Source of the DNA: Euborellia annulipes | Lineage: Eukaryota; Arthropoda; Insecta; Dermaptera; Anisolabididae | Assembly: GCA_023213315.1 (NCBI GenBank) | Contig: JAKCPI010010584.1 | Location: forward strand, 22,787 to 86,786 | Reading direction: 5' to 3' | DNA length: 64,000 nt | In this document: positions 33,136-42,825 of the stretch, piece after piece | Position numbering within the stretch: position 1 is the first letter of the stretch | Layout of the letters: every line of letters starts with the position of its first letter | Notes under the pieces: generated by a model | Told to the model about the DNA's origin: nothing | Seen by the model: only the letters and a program-made list of their open reading frames with translations | The model's database searches: none | Position numbers and translations under genes: made by a program

Positions 33136-33794
33136 ACTTACACTATTAAAAAAGAAAAAATGTTAACATAATGATACCCTTAGTTGAAATTTCAAAATAC
33201 ATCTCACCTAGTCCTGTATATAAAAAAATATACATGTATTAGATGTATAAAAAGTAAACCAACGATCGATGTAAAAGTGAAATGTTAAATTTCATTTTAA
33301 TGATGAACGCTCTGAAGATGGTCCTGAATAGGACTGAAACGTCGGCAGTAAGGACTGTGTATTTTTTGCCTGTTCGGAATCTTAGGCTATATATTCTTTA
33401 AACGATATTTAATTATGATAGGTCTATATCTGATACCATCACATTTATTTATTTATCACTTGTTATCCAATTGATTTAAATCAATTTAAAGAAGAAAGGA
33501 TCAGAATTGATACCCTAGTCTCCTGGGAAACAAACTTCTCCTAATTCAGATATAAGCTAAATTAACCAAAGACCGGATTCTAATATATCTATAGATTTTA
33601 ATAAAGTTATTAATTATGAAGGAAGTGGTCAGAAGAGAAGCCCGGTCTATAAAGCTCTTTGAAAAACTAAGGATGCGGTTACCACATGACCTTTTGAACA
33701 TAAATTATAGATAAGCGGATTCGAAGATAATTATTTTTACTTAAAAATTAAAGAAATTTTTAACCGTTAGGACAGGCGTGCTGTGCTGTCCATT
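33136..33794. other. Unassigned segment with one hammerhead-like motif
   Basis: Apart from the motif at 33312-33345, nothing was recognised. No open frame of note. Confidence 0.3.
33312..33345 (+). ncRNA. Hammerhead-like ribozyme motif (candidate)
   Basis: CTGAAGA, a stem-loop GGTCC/TGAATA/GGACT, then GAAACGTC. This is close to the conserved hammerhead core (CTGANGA, stem II, GAAA, cleavage after GTC), but a T sits between the first core box and stem II. Similar motifs recur across the window in Penelope-like fold-backs. Activity is not shown. Confidence 0.4.
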
Positions 33795-34600
33795 GATGCA
33801 GGTCGAGGGTCCGGTGGCCTGGTGCAATGGACAGCACGCCTAAGTCCCGGAATGGCGGAGATCCTGGGTTCGATTCCTGGGGGCATAGGCGTAGCCACGG
33901 GGGGTTTTGGGGGTTCAAACCCCCCATTGGGCCCAAGCCATGACTAGATATTTAAGCTCTATAATGCAAAATACTTTTTCTCTCTATATATTTCATATAT
34001 AGGTAAGAGAAAGTAAAATATAATAATTTTCTCTAGCTTAAAAAAAAAAAAATTAAATAAAACGCAAAAAATTCGAGAAAATTCAGAATTTTCCCATTGA
34101 AAAGAATTGATTTTTGTTATGCTTTATAAAAAATTAAAGCCGCTTCAAATTGATTAAATCTCGCAAATGAAAAATAATAAAAATTATTATATAAATAAAT
34201 TTTTTATTTTTTTTTAAAGAGGTCTGAGATAGGAGTCTGGTTAAGAAAAACACATAGAGAGACACCCCGGTATTTTAGGCCCATATACATAAAATTAAGA
34301 GATTTGCATTATTTATTGCCTGATACGAGTTGATTGAAAAATTGCGGCACTTAATTAAGAAAGGGCGGGCCCGAGCCACCTCGAGGGGGGGTCCGGGGGG
34401 GGCGAAGCGAAGGTGGGGTAAGTGGCTAGTCATATATTTCATTAGACGCCTTATACTGCCCTATTAGTCGGGGGGGGGAGAAATAATCCCAAACCCCCCC
34501 CATCAAAAATTTCTGGCTACGCCTATGCCTGGGGCCATGGGAATAATACCCTCACCAATAAAAAACACTCATAGTCTTGTTAAATATTTTATTTAAGAAT
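33795..34600 (+). mobile_element. tRNA-related SINE family 2, split by a MITE
   Basis: Head: GGTGGCCTGGTGCAATGGAC, AGCACGCCTAAGTCCCGGAA, ATCCTGGGTTCGATTCCTGG (B box). The body resumes after the MITE (33884-34527) with CCTGGGGCCATGGGAATAAT, ACCCTCACCAATAAAAAAC and ACTCATAGTCTTGTT. The intact relative is at 31805-31965. Confidence 0.82.
33884..34527 (+). mobile_element. hAT-like MITE family D carrying a Helitron piece
   Basis: Ends CATAGGCGTAGCCA and TGGCTACGCCTATG are perfect 14-bp inverted repeats. The flanks CCTGGGGG and CCTGGGGC form an 8-bp TSD with one mismatch. Inside are a small HP hairpin in minus orientation (33968-34016) and a Helitron 3' part ending GGCTAG at 34429 followed by T. 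The same Helitron junction occurs in the partial copy at 15956, so the Helitron was probably there before this MITE copy moved. Confidence 0.82.
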
Positions 34601-35520
34601 AATATAAAATTTAAAAAAAACTCCCCAAAAACCCCTGCAAATTGTTTGTTTGTTTCAAGCCCGACGTGGATGTGCACAAGTATGGGCTACTTGTGCCCCA
34701 GATACACGCCTTCCCACGCCCTTGCTGTGTGAAAACTAAGATAGCCCTCAGGCTACTCTTCGATGCTCTTGGGCTGGGCCTGGGGTGTGTTGGGCTGCCC
34801 GAGACCTTACCAGACAAAACCCGACTCGCTCATGTTTTCCTTCAAAATTAGCATACGTTCCCGCCCACTTGTCGATAAAGTAGTAAGCCACTTTACCACC
34901 CTAAAAACTCTATAACGCCATGAAGCTAAGATAGCAACTCTTCGAAGCGAACATGTGTTTTTCTAAAAAATTGTACCGCGCTAACTTGTCGCTAACTTCA
35001 ACCTGTAGAAAAACGCCGCCATTTTTTTACACATGCTCTGAATCACGAGTAAATTTTGGCGTCCACTGGCACCCAAAGCGAGAAAATCAAACATCTGAGA
35101 GCGGGCAAGTGCTTACCAGGCTCCGCCCATTTGCTTGAAAGAAACACTAGGGAACATGCCCATGGATGCTCAATTTTGAACCAAACACCTGTGAAATTAC
35201 CCAAGGATAGAATCAAACTAAGAGGTAGTTGCCCTAACTCCGCCCACTTTTTCTAATCAAACAACGTTTTAAGCACATTTGGGGCAATGGACATCCAATT
35301 GCAAATAACGAACAAACCTATTGTATATAATGTATAATCAACATCTTATTTAATTATTTATTTCGTAAATATTCATATGGTGATTTTGAGATATAAATTA
35401 CTCCCAATGAGATTATAAAAATGGTATAGGCCTATAGGCCTAAATACTTTTCAAGACATTTATTTGAATTAGAAAGTGCCTTTGAATTTTTGGCTCCTTT
35501 TAAAGCCTAGGTGATAGTAT
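34601..35520. other. Unassigned less AT-rich segment
   Basis: From about 34630 to 35280 composition shifts to near-balanced GC with no repeat seen elsewhere in the window. Short internal similarity: CTAAGATAGC with CTCTTCGA at about 34736 and 34924, and CCGCCCA three times. Frames of 60-70 codons on both strands have no recognisable domain. It could be a host regulatory or transcribed non-coding region, or an unlisted repeat. Confidence 0.35.
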
Positions 35521-35633
35521 AGGGGAGACTGGGGCACTTGGCCATAGGGGCAGGTTAGCCCAGTCGAAGATATTTCGCAGAATAGTTGGAATATTGGGTT
35601 TGGATGGGAGTGAAGGTTAACAACACTGCCACC

Positions 35634-36524
35634 TAGGGATGAAACGATACGAGTAAATACAAGTACTTACTCGATACTTTTCTTTCGATACCAAGTAATT
35701 TTGGATTCGATACTTTGGAAACGAGTACCAAGTAAGTATCGGTCAGAAATACTCGTATCGTTACTCGGTCCGCGTACGCGTTGATTAGTTAGGTCGGAAG
35801 AACATTTATGTACATTTTTTCTTATTTACAATAGAAATAAGTAGAATGGTTTGTACCACTGTATTTTAATTTTTATCATAGGAGTGTTTAACACGGAAAT
35901 ATCTTGAAAAATTATTATTTTTGGGTAGTAGGTACCTCTAAAACTGAATTTATTTCTCAGTCGTAATTTTTTTTTTTTTTTTTTTTTCAAGAACGTGATG
36001 TTTTATGCTTGTAGAGATTTAATCAAGATTCGAAGACTTTGCGGCCAGGAGATTAAATAAAAAATCTTTTATTTAATTTCTATTTGCCGACTTTTCGGTC
36101 GCCAATCACGACCTTCAACAGGGCAAATATTGTCAATTATACACGATCTTAGGTATTTTAATATTCATTGCAATTAAATATACAATTTAATTTCTTTTTA
36201 CTTTGATATGTACCAATATATTATCATATACTTGCTACTCGGAAGTCTCCGATGATGAAGGTCGTGATTGGCGACCGAAACGTCAGCAAATAGAAATTAA
36301 ATAAATGATTTTTATTTAATCTCTTGGCTGCAAAGTTCCTGCGAATCTTGATAATATCAGCACTTACTGCTGTTTTTGCTTATCTTTAATTGTTCGAAAA
36401 AATTGACCGATACGAGTAAGTATCGATACTTTTCAATCGATACCGAGTAGGTACTCGATACTTTGCGACCGACACCTGTATCGAGTAAAAGTATCGATAC
36501 CTCAGTGGTATCGTTTCATCCCTA
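35634..36524. mobile_element. hAT-like element family C with TSD CTGCCACC
   Basis: CTGCCACC at 35626-35633 is repeated at 36525-36532. The ends TAGGGATGAAACGATAC and GTATCGTTTCATCCCTA are perfect 17-bp inverted repeats. Sub-terminal regions hold many GATAC, GAGTA and CGATACT motifs on both sides, a common arrangement of transposase-binding sub-repeats. No transposase frame; the middle is occupied by a fold-back (36000-36340). Confidence 0.92.
36000..36340. repeat. Fold-back with hammerhead-like arms, inside the hAT element
   Basis: Left arm: AATCAAGATTCGAAGACTTT, GCGGCCAGGAGATT and CGGTCGCCAATCACGACC. Right arm: the inverses, with GGTCGTGATTGGCGACCG then AAACGTCAG. Arms are about 100 bp and the loop about 130 bp. 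The loose flanking match TGTTTTATGCTT and TGTTTTTGCTTA may be an old TSD. Confidence 0.75.
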
Positions 36525-36544
36525 CTGCCACCTCCTTCTGCAAA

Positions 36545-37383
36545 ACCATTATAGCGATCGGAGCAAAGTCCCATGAGTTAGGTCATTTATTGGTTTTGTG
36601 CAACTAGAACCAAATTTGGAGGAGTTTAATTTATCTTATCTACCTTTTTTTCGAGCATAACCGGTGAGCATTAAGTTTAAAGGGTGTGTTATACAAATTG
36701 TTTCAATCCTGACGATGGGGCAGGTTGGCCCAGGGAACACCGGGAATAAATATTTTCAACTGTATAAAAATTCTCACGGTGAAGGATTAATATCACTTCC
36801 GTTATTATTTTGCTTGCCTATCTTTCTTTTACTTGTCTCCAAACCCTTAAAAAAAAATTTAACATTTAAAATTTTAAGCCTAGAGTGTTAAGTTAATTCA
36901 GTGTTGTAATATCAATAAAATCAGAAACTCGATTGCTTTAAATATGTTTTCTCTTTATTAATTTAAAATATCATAAATTATGCTGTTATTCAATATTTAT
37001 GTTTTGTTTCTCTCTCTCTCTCTCTTTCCAACAAAAATGCATTTTTACTAAAACTAATTGCTGCATTATTTACCAAATAATTGGACGTAGATTCTAACCA
37101 CAATAAAATAATAAATATAAATAGGTATGAATTTCAAACAACAGATGGGTCTGCAATAATATAAAGGCAAAATTAAAAAGTTAATTAAATGATTATTCTT
37201 CTATTTCATTCTGTGGTATTTATTTTATTTTTTAATTTTACTTACTAATAGAATTATATATGGTAGTAATGTAAGTATAATGGGTCAGAACAATTTTATG
37301 GCATCAGGTACAGTGAGTGGTAAAAGACTCGCTTCTTGTGAATGGGTTCAGGAGTTGACTTCTCATTTCAAGTGACAAACTCT
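36545..37383. other. Unassigned segment
   Basis: No gene. The phrase GGGGCAGGTTGGCCCAG at 36718-36734 is also present, slightly changed, at 35547-35563, on the other side of the hAT insertion. This suggests the target was an older repeat. Confidence 0.35.
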
Positions 37384-38065
37384 TTTTACTTTCTCTTACC
37401 TATGTATATATGTAATATATATATAGAGAGAAAGTATTGGTTTCATGTCAAAAATTCGATGTCGAGATTTTGATGGATCTTCACGTTTTGAGGTCCTCTG
37501 AATCCAAAAAAGTGGTTTTCGCGACATGGTCTGTCTGTGGGTGGGTGGGTGGGTGTGTGGGTGTGTGTTCAATTTTAAGCATGAAGGAATTGAGCTATGA
37601 GGCTGAAATTTTATATATAAGTTAAACACCCCCCGGGACCGGAAAAATAAGCTTTTAATCAAAATCGGCCAAAGAGTACTAGTACTTTACTGATGTACTT
37701 TTTCAGTTTTTTTCGATTTTCTCAAAATTCGCTCTAACGATTTTGATTAAAATTCAAAAATCAATTATTTTTTAGATGCTCTTTCAAATGTATATTCTCG
37801 TTTTGCCCTCAAAATTGTTTGAAGACCACTTTACTCTTGCACTCCATAGAAAAGATAGGAGAAATGGTTGCCATGGTAACAAAATATAAATATTTTCCCA
37901 TACTTATAAATTTTACATCTGAATTCAAATATTCCCTACTGCCGGGAACTAAATACATGTCGACACAAAAAATCTGGTGTGACAAGCACAGTACACAACT
38001 TTCGATTACCGAAGGTAAGAGAAAGTTGTGTGCTGTGCGACAGTCACACCAGATTTTTTCAATTA
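37384..38065 (+). repeat. HP composite repeat, full-length copy
   Basis: All parts are in order: small hairpin (37386-37437), GTCAAAAATTCGATGTCGAG, TTCGCGACATGGTCTGTC with a short GGTG microsatellite (37537-37568), AAGCATGAAGGAATTGAGC, CCCCCCGGGACCGG, GAGTACTAGTACTTTACTG, GGTTGCCATGGTAACAAAAT, GTCGACACAAAAAATC and the large hairpin (37968-38061). Confidence 0.88.
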
Positions 38066-38349
38066 AATTGGCTACCCATCAATTGTAATAAATGGAGAGT
38101 GGGTCTAAAAAGGCCTCAGATGCCGAAATGAGCCTCAGGCAAATTTAGACTTAGGTGATCATAAAAAGATATAAAAAATAGGAGCGGTAAAAATCAGCAA
38201 TTTGTTGAGATTAACAGTTTTCTTAATTTTACCCAAATTTCATATAATGGACTATTTATTGAGTAGAAGGGGATTTAGCAAAGGTTTTACAGCTGCGTTG
38301 TCAATTTTTTTAAAAATTATTTGCATCCAAAGAGAGAAAACAAAAGAAG
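38066..38349. other. Unassigned segment
   Basis: Short AT-rich spacer between an HP copy and the SINE nest; nothing recognised. Confidence 0.3.
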
Positions 38350-38369
38350 CCCTCGGGCTTGGTGTAGGG

Positions 38370-39038
38370 CAGGAGCGTATTCAGGTGGGGGCGGAGAGGG
38401 GCGCTCGCCCCCCCCCCCCCCGCCCCAGGTGCATCAAGCCTTTGGCGCCCCTCGATACGCCCTAGCACATCTGGCTTTCCGGCTTTTTACTAGGGTCCGA
38501 CCGAAACAAGATTTTCAGCCGAAACCGAAACCGAATATTCGGCCTCAACCTTAGTTTCGGCCGAAACCGTAACCGAAACCGAAACTTGTATTTCCTATAA
38601 AAATTTTTTTTCATTTTACCTTTTTTTTTTTGAATTTTTTTTCCCTCCCGTGAAAATCTTTTTACCTTTTTTTTAGGGAGACTAAATTTTTTTCTCCCTC
38701 AAGTGCAAATTATTTGACTTTTTTTTTTTGCATGCGAGTCTCATCCCATTTTTCAGACTCTGGTTTCGGCCGGCCGAAAGGTTCGGCCACTTTTTGGCCG
38801 AAACCATGATTTTTGGCCGAAACTGGCCGAAACCGAATATTCGGTCGGTTCCTACTTTTTACCTAAATATCCGACTTTTTTTCCCAAAATCTCCAGCTTT
38901 TTTTGAAATTTCATAATAAATTCAAATCCGAAAAAAACTCGAACGAGATTTGAATACTTAAAAAAAAAAGCTCGAACAAAAAACGGAGCCCCAGTTGGGC
39001 TTCGCCCTCTCCGCCCTCAAAGGCTAGTTACGCCGCTG
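38370..39038 (+). mobile_element. hAT-like MITE family A with TSD GTGTAGGG
   Basis: GTGTAGGG is at 38362-38369 and 39039-39046. The ends are CAGGAGCGTATTCAGG and the inverse of CAGCGGCGTAACTAGCC. Without the nested family B element it is about 297 bp, close to the 312-bp copy at 26782. Internal TTTCCGGCTTTTTAC and CCGACTTTTTTTCC phrases match that copy. Confidence 0.9.
38491..38854 (+). mobile_element. hAT-like MITE family B with TSD CTTTTTAC
   Basis: CTTTTTAC is at 38483-38490 and 38855-38862. The ends TAGGGTCCGACCGAA and TTCGGTCGGTTCCTA are inverted repeats with two mismatches. Both flanks of the interior are rich in GCCGAAACC-type repeats, with a T/A-rich centre. No coding potential. Confidence 0.92.
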
Positions 39039-39185
39039 GTGTAGGGGTTAGCGTGCTGGCCTTCTATTAATATAACGATTATCGTCAAAGTCTTATATGG
39101 TCTAAGTTGCCGAAACGAAAAAGACTGCTTGAATGTCTGTGTGAGTGTGAGTGGGGAAAAAGTGTGAGTGTTAAAAAAAAAAAGA

Positions 39186-39532
39186 AAATGGCTACCTCTA
39201 GATATATCTGTTTGAACTGTGACGATATGCTCATTATCAGTCAAAGAAAATACAAAAGCATTTTCTCTATCTCTTTGCGGAGGGAAAATGCACTTAAGAT
39301 TATTTTTATATAAAATCGATAAAATGACTAATTTTTCTCAAGGGCATTAGTATCTTTCTAATACAAATAAAAATATTCTTTTTAATATTAATACTGAGAT
39401 ATTTAGGTCACGAACTTCTAAAACCGGTACAATGGAATGGAATGGAAGTTAATTCCCCTCGTTCCCGTTGTGACCGCATCTCTTGGGTTCAAGTGATTTC
39501 CACTCGCGAATTCGAGTGGGTGGAAAGGCATA

Positions 39533-39568
<36 letters not shown>

Positions 39569-39954
39569 GGAACTTCTTAATGCTTTGCCTGGCAAATGCT
39601 AACCTATTTAAGGGTGCAGGGAATATGAGCTCTGTTAACGATGGATGAGCGTAATCAAGGCTTCGAGGAAGCTGTCCTAATTAAAGCAACACCGATCTAA
39701 CATTAATAACGCCGTCGTGACGGACGAATCAACGGAAAACACACAACATCATCAACTTTTGAACTAACCTCATCCTAGTCGAGATCATTTTAATTAACAT
39801 ATAATGGTTTTGTTTTGTCTCTACGCAGAAATATTACATTTTGTAGAAAAGTCTGCAATTTTGTCTATTTTAAATAAATTCATTTTAATAATCATCTTAG
39901 AGAGCCTGGTGATCAAATTAAGATAGAGATAATTTATTAAACAAACCCCACTAC
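39186..39954. other. Unassigned segment
   Basis: Nothing recognised except the CA microsatellite at 39534-39566 and a short TGGAA run at 39432-39446. Less AT-rich in 39430-39740, without a domain-bearing frame. Confidence 0.3.
39534..39566. repeat. CA microsatellite
   Basis: About 16 uninterrupted CA units. Confidence 0.95.
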
Positions 39955-40325
39955 GAGCCAACGTTTCGGTGATCTTACCTCATCTTCTTCAGTATACAAA
40001 ATATTCACTTCACAATTCTTTAAATATTTTATTGGGCCGACGTCTCGATAGAGACCATCTTCAGGGCTAATAATTAATTCATACATTTTGCACACCTTCT
40101 TTGATACAACTCAACACCCAACATCTATAATATTACCATTACTATTTTGTAAATTAGGTTGGTTGCTGCTTAAATGAGATTGGAGTCGGGAGGAATAAAA
40201 CCAGCAAGTTAGTCGAACACCTTTACACTTTATTTGAGACAAAAGTTTCGGCAACCATAACAGCCGCCATCTTCAGTGCCTATGGACGTTTCTTAAGGCG
40301 TCCCTGACATATATAATAATAAGTA
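39955..40325 (-). repeat. Cluster of three hammerhead-like repeat arms
   Basis: On the minus strand three related but distinct motifs occur: CTGAAGAAGATGAGG with CACCGAAACGTTGG (39962-39999), CTGAAGATGGTCTC with CGAGACGTCGGC (40036-40068), and CTGAAGATGGCGGC with GTTGCCGAAAC (40244-40277). The third is a half copy of the fold-back family at 50454-50815, sharing AAGGTGTTCGAC and GGTTTTATTCCTCC. Only single arms are kept, all in one orientation. Confidence 0.6.
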
Positions 40326-40599
40326 GGGACCGGATATAAATAAAACTTTTTTCCCATAAAAATTTTACAATTAAGCTTATATTTTTTAAAATTTAAAAAA
40401 AAAAACAAAATTATAGCCTAATTAAAATAATATTTTTTTACAAATTTCTGTACATATTTAAAATTATTTAAAACATTTTTTTCCACCCCAAATGAGTTTT
40501 ATTAGGCAATAACCTAAAAAAACCTATTTTGGGTGTTGCAAAAACCTAAAAACGAGTCGAATCGAACCTAAAAATCCGGTCCCTAATAATAAGATAGTT

Positions 40600-40740
40600 T
40601 TGTGGCAAGCACACCAGATTTTTTTGTGTCGAGATATATTTAGTTTCCGCCGATATATTAGAATTCAAGATATAAAATTTATAAACATGGGACAATATTT
40701 ATGTTTTGTTACCATGGCAACCATTTCTTTATTAGTTGAG
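40600..40740 (-). repeat. HP fragment (large hairpin side)
   Basis: GTGGCAAGCACACCAGATT, TTTTGTGTCGAGATATATTT, AGAATTCAAGATATAAAATT and TTACCATGGCAACCATTTC. Half of the large hairpin is lost. Confidence 0.75.
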
Positions 40741-41139
40741 TGGGACCCGAACATATGAGGAAGCAAGAAACTTGTCACTATTTCAATTGCAAGTTGTAAT
40801 TTGCTCTTTGGTCATGAACAAAAGTAGAGTTTGTTCATTTTATTGCATGAACGTTTATTAATTAATTTCATAAGCCCAGATCCATTTAAATAGAAAATAA
40901 AAGTTCATGTGAACATGTGCAAATTGATAAGTAAATTCTCACAAAAATATTATTTCATTATCAAATGAATAATTGGTCTCTGAAGCCCATAAAAAACTCG
41001 CCGATAGAGGGAGAGGGAGAGCGAAAAATCATAATTCGAATTCAAATCAGCCTATCAAATTTTATTTGATTATAAATCGATATTATTTTTGTATTTATAT
41101 ATCAATCACTAAATTCTAGAGAGAAATATAATTTATTAA
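40741..41139. other. Unassigned AT-rich segment
   Basis: Nothing recognised. Confidence 0.3.
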
Positions 41140-41290
41140 CAAAAAAATCTGGTGTGACTGTGATCCTTCGGTATGAGAAAGTTGTATACCGTGTTTGTCA
41201 CACCAGATTTTTTGCGACGAGATACCTATATTTAGTTTCCCAATTGCACTTTAGTTCCGAACTTGACCGCTTGCATTTCATAAGTAAAAA
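41140..41290 (-). repeat. HP fragment with shortened large hairpin
   Basis: ATCTGGTGTGACTGTGATCC, GAGAAAGTTGTATACCGTG and TTGTCACACCAGATTTTTT form a shortened hairpin. The adjacent TTTAGTTTCCCAATTGCACT, TTAGTTCCGAACTTGACCGC phrase matches the copy at 24408. Confidence 0.75.
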
Positions 41291-41481
41291 GTAAAAATGT
41301 CAATTGATTCCAAATTTTCATAGGCTCTGTTTATTTTAAAGTTTTTTGGATAGTACCCCGTAAGTCATAATAGAATCTAAATTGTTTTTTTAATAAAATT
41401 TAAAATTTGAATGCATAAATTCATTATTATAATTTAGTCGTGACATATCAGAATTTATAAATTGTTTTAAGTTAATAATTC

Positions 41482-41715
41482 GCCCTCGGGCTTAGCGTAG
41501 TTGGTAGTGCCCCTGCCTTGTATACCAAGGGTCGAGGGTTCGGATCCTAGGCAGTCCGATAATTTTATTTAAGCCATTTGGATACCAAATAAGAATGCCT
41601 GGACCCCAATAGATATATTTTCAAATAACGAGTATCTTTTAAAGTCTTAAATGGCCTAAGTTGCCGAAAAGACTGTGTGTATGTGTGTGTGAATGTGAGT
41701 GTGAGAGAATAAGAA
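41482..41715 (+). mobile_element. tRNA-derived SINE, complete reference copy
   Basis: GCCCTCGGGCTTAGCGTAGT and TGGTAGTGCCCCTGCC (A box), TATACCAAGGGTCGAGGGTT, CGGATCCTAGGCAG (B box), ATTTAAGCCATTTGG with ATACCAAATAAG, GCCTGGACCCCAATAG, AAGTCTTAAATGGCCTAAG, TTGCCGAAAAGACTG and a GTGTGTGAATGTGAGTG tail. Promoter boxes would drive RNA polymerase III. The best preserved copy in the window with 42208-42362. Confidence 0.88.
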
Positions 41716-42207
41716 TAAATTAGATTTTTAATTCTATTCATTCAGTTACGAGTAATGAATTAACAAATAAAGAAGATATTTTTAAATATTAGGCTATATA
41801 CTTGCACTATACTTCAAAAGAGAAATGATAGAATATAATAATTCCTCTCAAACACACACAAAATATATTCATATAGGCACGAATATAAATATATAGATAT
41901 TCTTTTCTACATGCTTTGAATCTTGTTCCAGCAGGTTGAGAACGGCTCTAGACCTGGCTACCTTTTGTGTATTCGTCGATCAGTAAGGCAGAGGAGACCG
42001 ATGCAGCTCACACGCCGTCTCAATTCACGCCCGTTTTTCTCCAGAAATCCTTCATTTGAGTGAGTAACTCTTGAAAGTTTTACATTTCTTATTCACTTTT
42101 AAAATAAACTATATGCTGATATATAAATCTTTGAGAAATTCAAAGAGTGAATTAATAAAAACATGACTGCAATAATTATAGTTCTTACATTTCAACGTTT
42201 ACACTTG

Positions 42208-42362
42208 CCCTCAGGCTTGGTGTAGTTGGTAGCGCGCCTGCCTTGTATACCAAGGGTCGAGGGTTTGGATCCCAGGCAGTCCGATGATTTTATTTAAGCT
42301 ATTTGGATACTAAATGGCTTAAATAAGAATGCCTGGACCCCCAATTGATATAATTTTAAAAT
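42208..42362 (+). mobile_element. tRNA-derived SINE, 3' truncated
   Basis: GCCCTCAGGCTTGGTGTAGT, TGGTAGCGCGCCTGCC, ACCAAGGGTCGAGGGTTTGG, ATCCCAGGCAGTCCGATG, then the palindrome ATTTAAGCTATTTGG / ACTAAATGGCTTAAATAAG. The tail is lost at the fold-back that starts at 42363. Confidence 0.88.
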
Positions 42363-42610
42363 ATCGGAGTTGCATAAAGGGACGCCTCGCATTATTTTTG
42401 CCCATAGTCAAGGTGAAATCAAAAAAATGCGCCTCGCTTTTCTGATTTATATAAAAGCCAGTATATATGAAACAAATACAATTCTGTAGGGGTTTTATTT
42501 AAGTGAAAATATTTCCTCGCTTTTATATAAATCAGAAAAGCGAGGCGCATTTTTTGATTTCACCTCGACTCTAGGCAAAAATAACGTGAGGCCCTTTTTA
42601 CATCTCCGAT
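42363..42610. repeat. Fold-back element family K, full copy
   Basis: Outer arms ATCGGAGTTGCATAAAGGG and CCCTTTTTACATCTCCGAT, then GCCTCGC, GGTGAAATCAAAAA, TGCGCCTCGCTTTTCTG and ATTTATATAAAAGC with inverses on the other side. Arms are about 95-100 bp around a loop of about 55 bp. The loop matches the truncated copy at 22900-23109. Confidence 0.88.
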
Positions 42611-42616
42611 GTTTTT

Positions 42617-42714
42617 GACTTTAAATTACCGAAAATAAGAAAAAGTTGTGCTGAGTGACCAGTCACACCAAATTACCGCCCCCCCCCGAAAAACTTCCCT
42701 CGATTCGCCCTTGG
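42617..42714 (-). mobile_element. hAT-like MITE family E, terminal fragment
   Basis: TTTAAATTACCGAAAATAAG, GTGACCAGTCACACCAAATT, a C run and CGATTCGCCCTTG match the reverse complement of the left half of the family E MITE. It directly follows the family K fold-back. Confidence 0.65.
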
Positions 42715-42825
42715 TGCCATCACAACAGATTTTTTTTTAGATATTTAGACCCCAGTGTGTTTGAATTAGTAAAGTTTGCAAAACCCGCGTTGCTTGTAGG
42801 ACTACTTAAGATGATTACACTTTCA

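Larger units (their letters stand above)
38350..39185 (+). mobile_element. tRNA-derived SINE, split by a MITE
   Basis: The head GCCCTCGGGCTTGGTGTAGG is cut at 38369 and resumes at 39039 as GTGTAGGGGTTAGCGTGC. After an internal deletion of the B-box and palindrome region it goes on to TCAAAGTCTTATATGGTCTA, AGTTGCCGAAACG and a GTGAGTGTGAGTG tail with an A run. The break is the family A MITE with its 8-bp TSD. Confidence 0.85.

Noticed and set aside
34611..34851. Paired 68-69-codon frames on opposite strands
   Set aside because: Mirror frames in a GC-richer patch; no recognisable protein.
38202..38554. Frames of 77-87 codons
   Set aside because: Cross SINE, family A and family B boundaries, so they cannot be one gene.
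41482..42362. Functional tRNA genes
   Set aside because: A and B boxes are present, but the acceptor stem is not closed and the downstream body and tail are those of a dispersed SINE.
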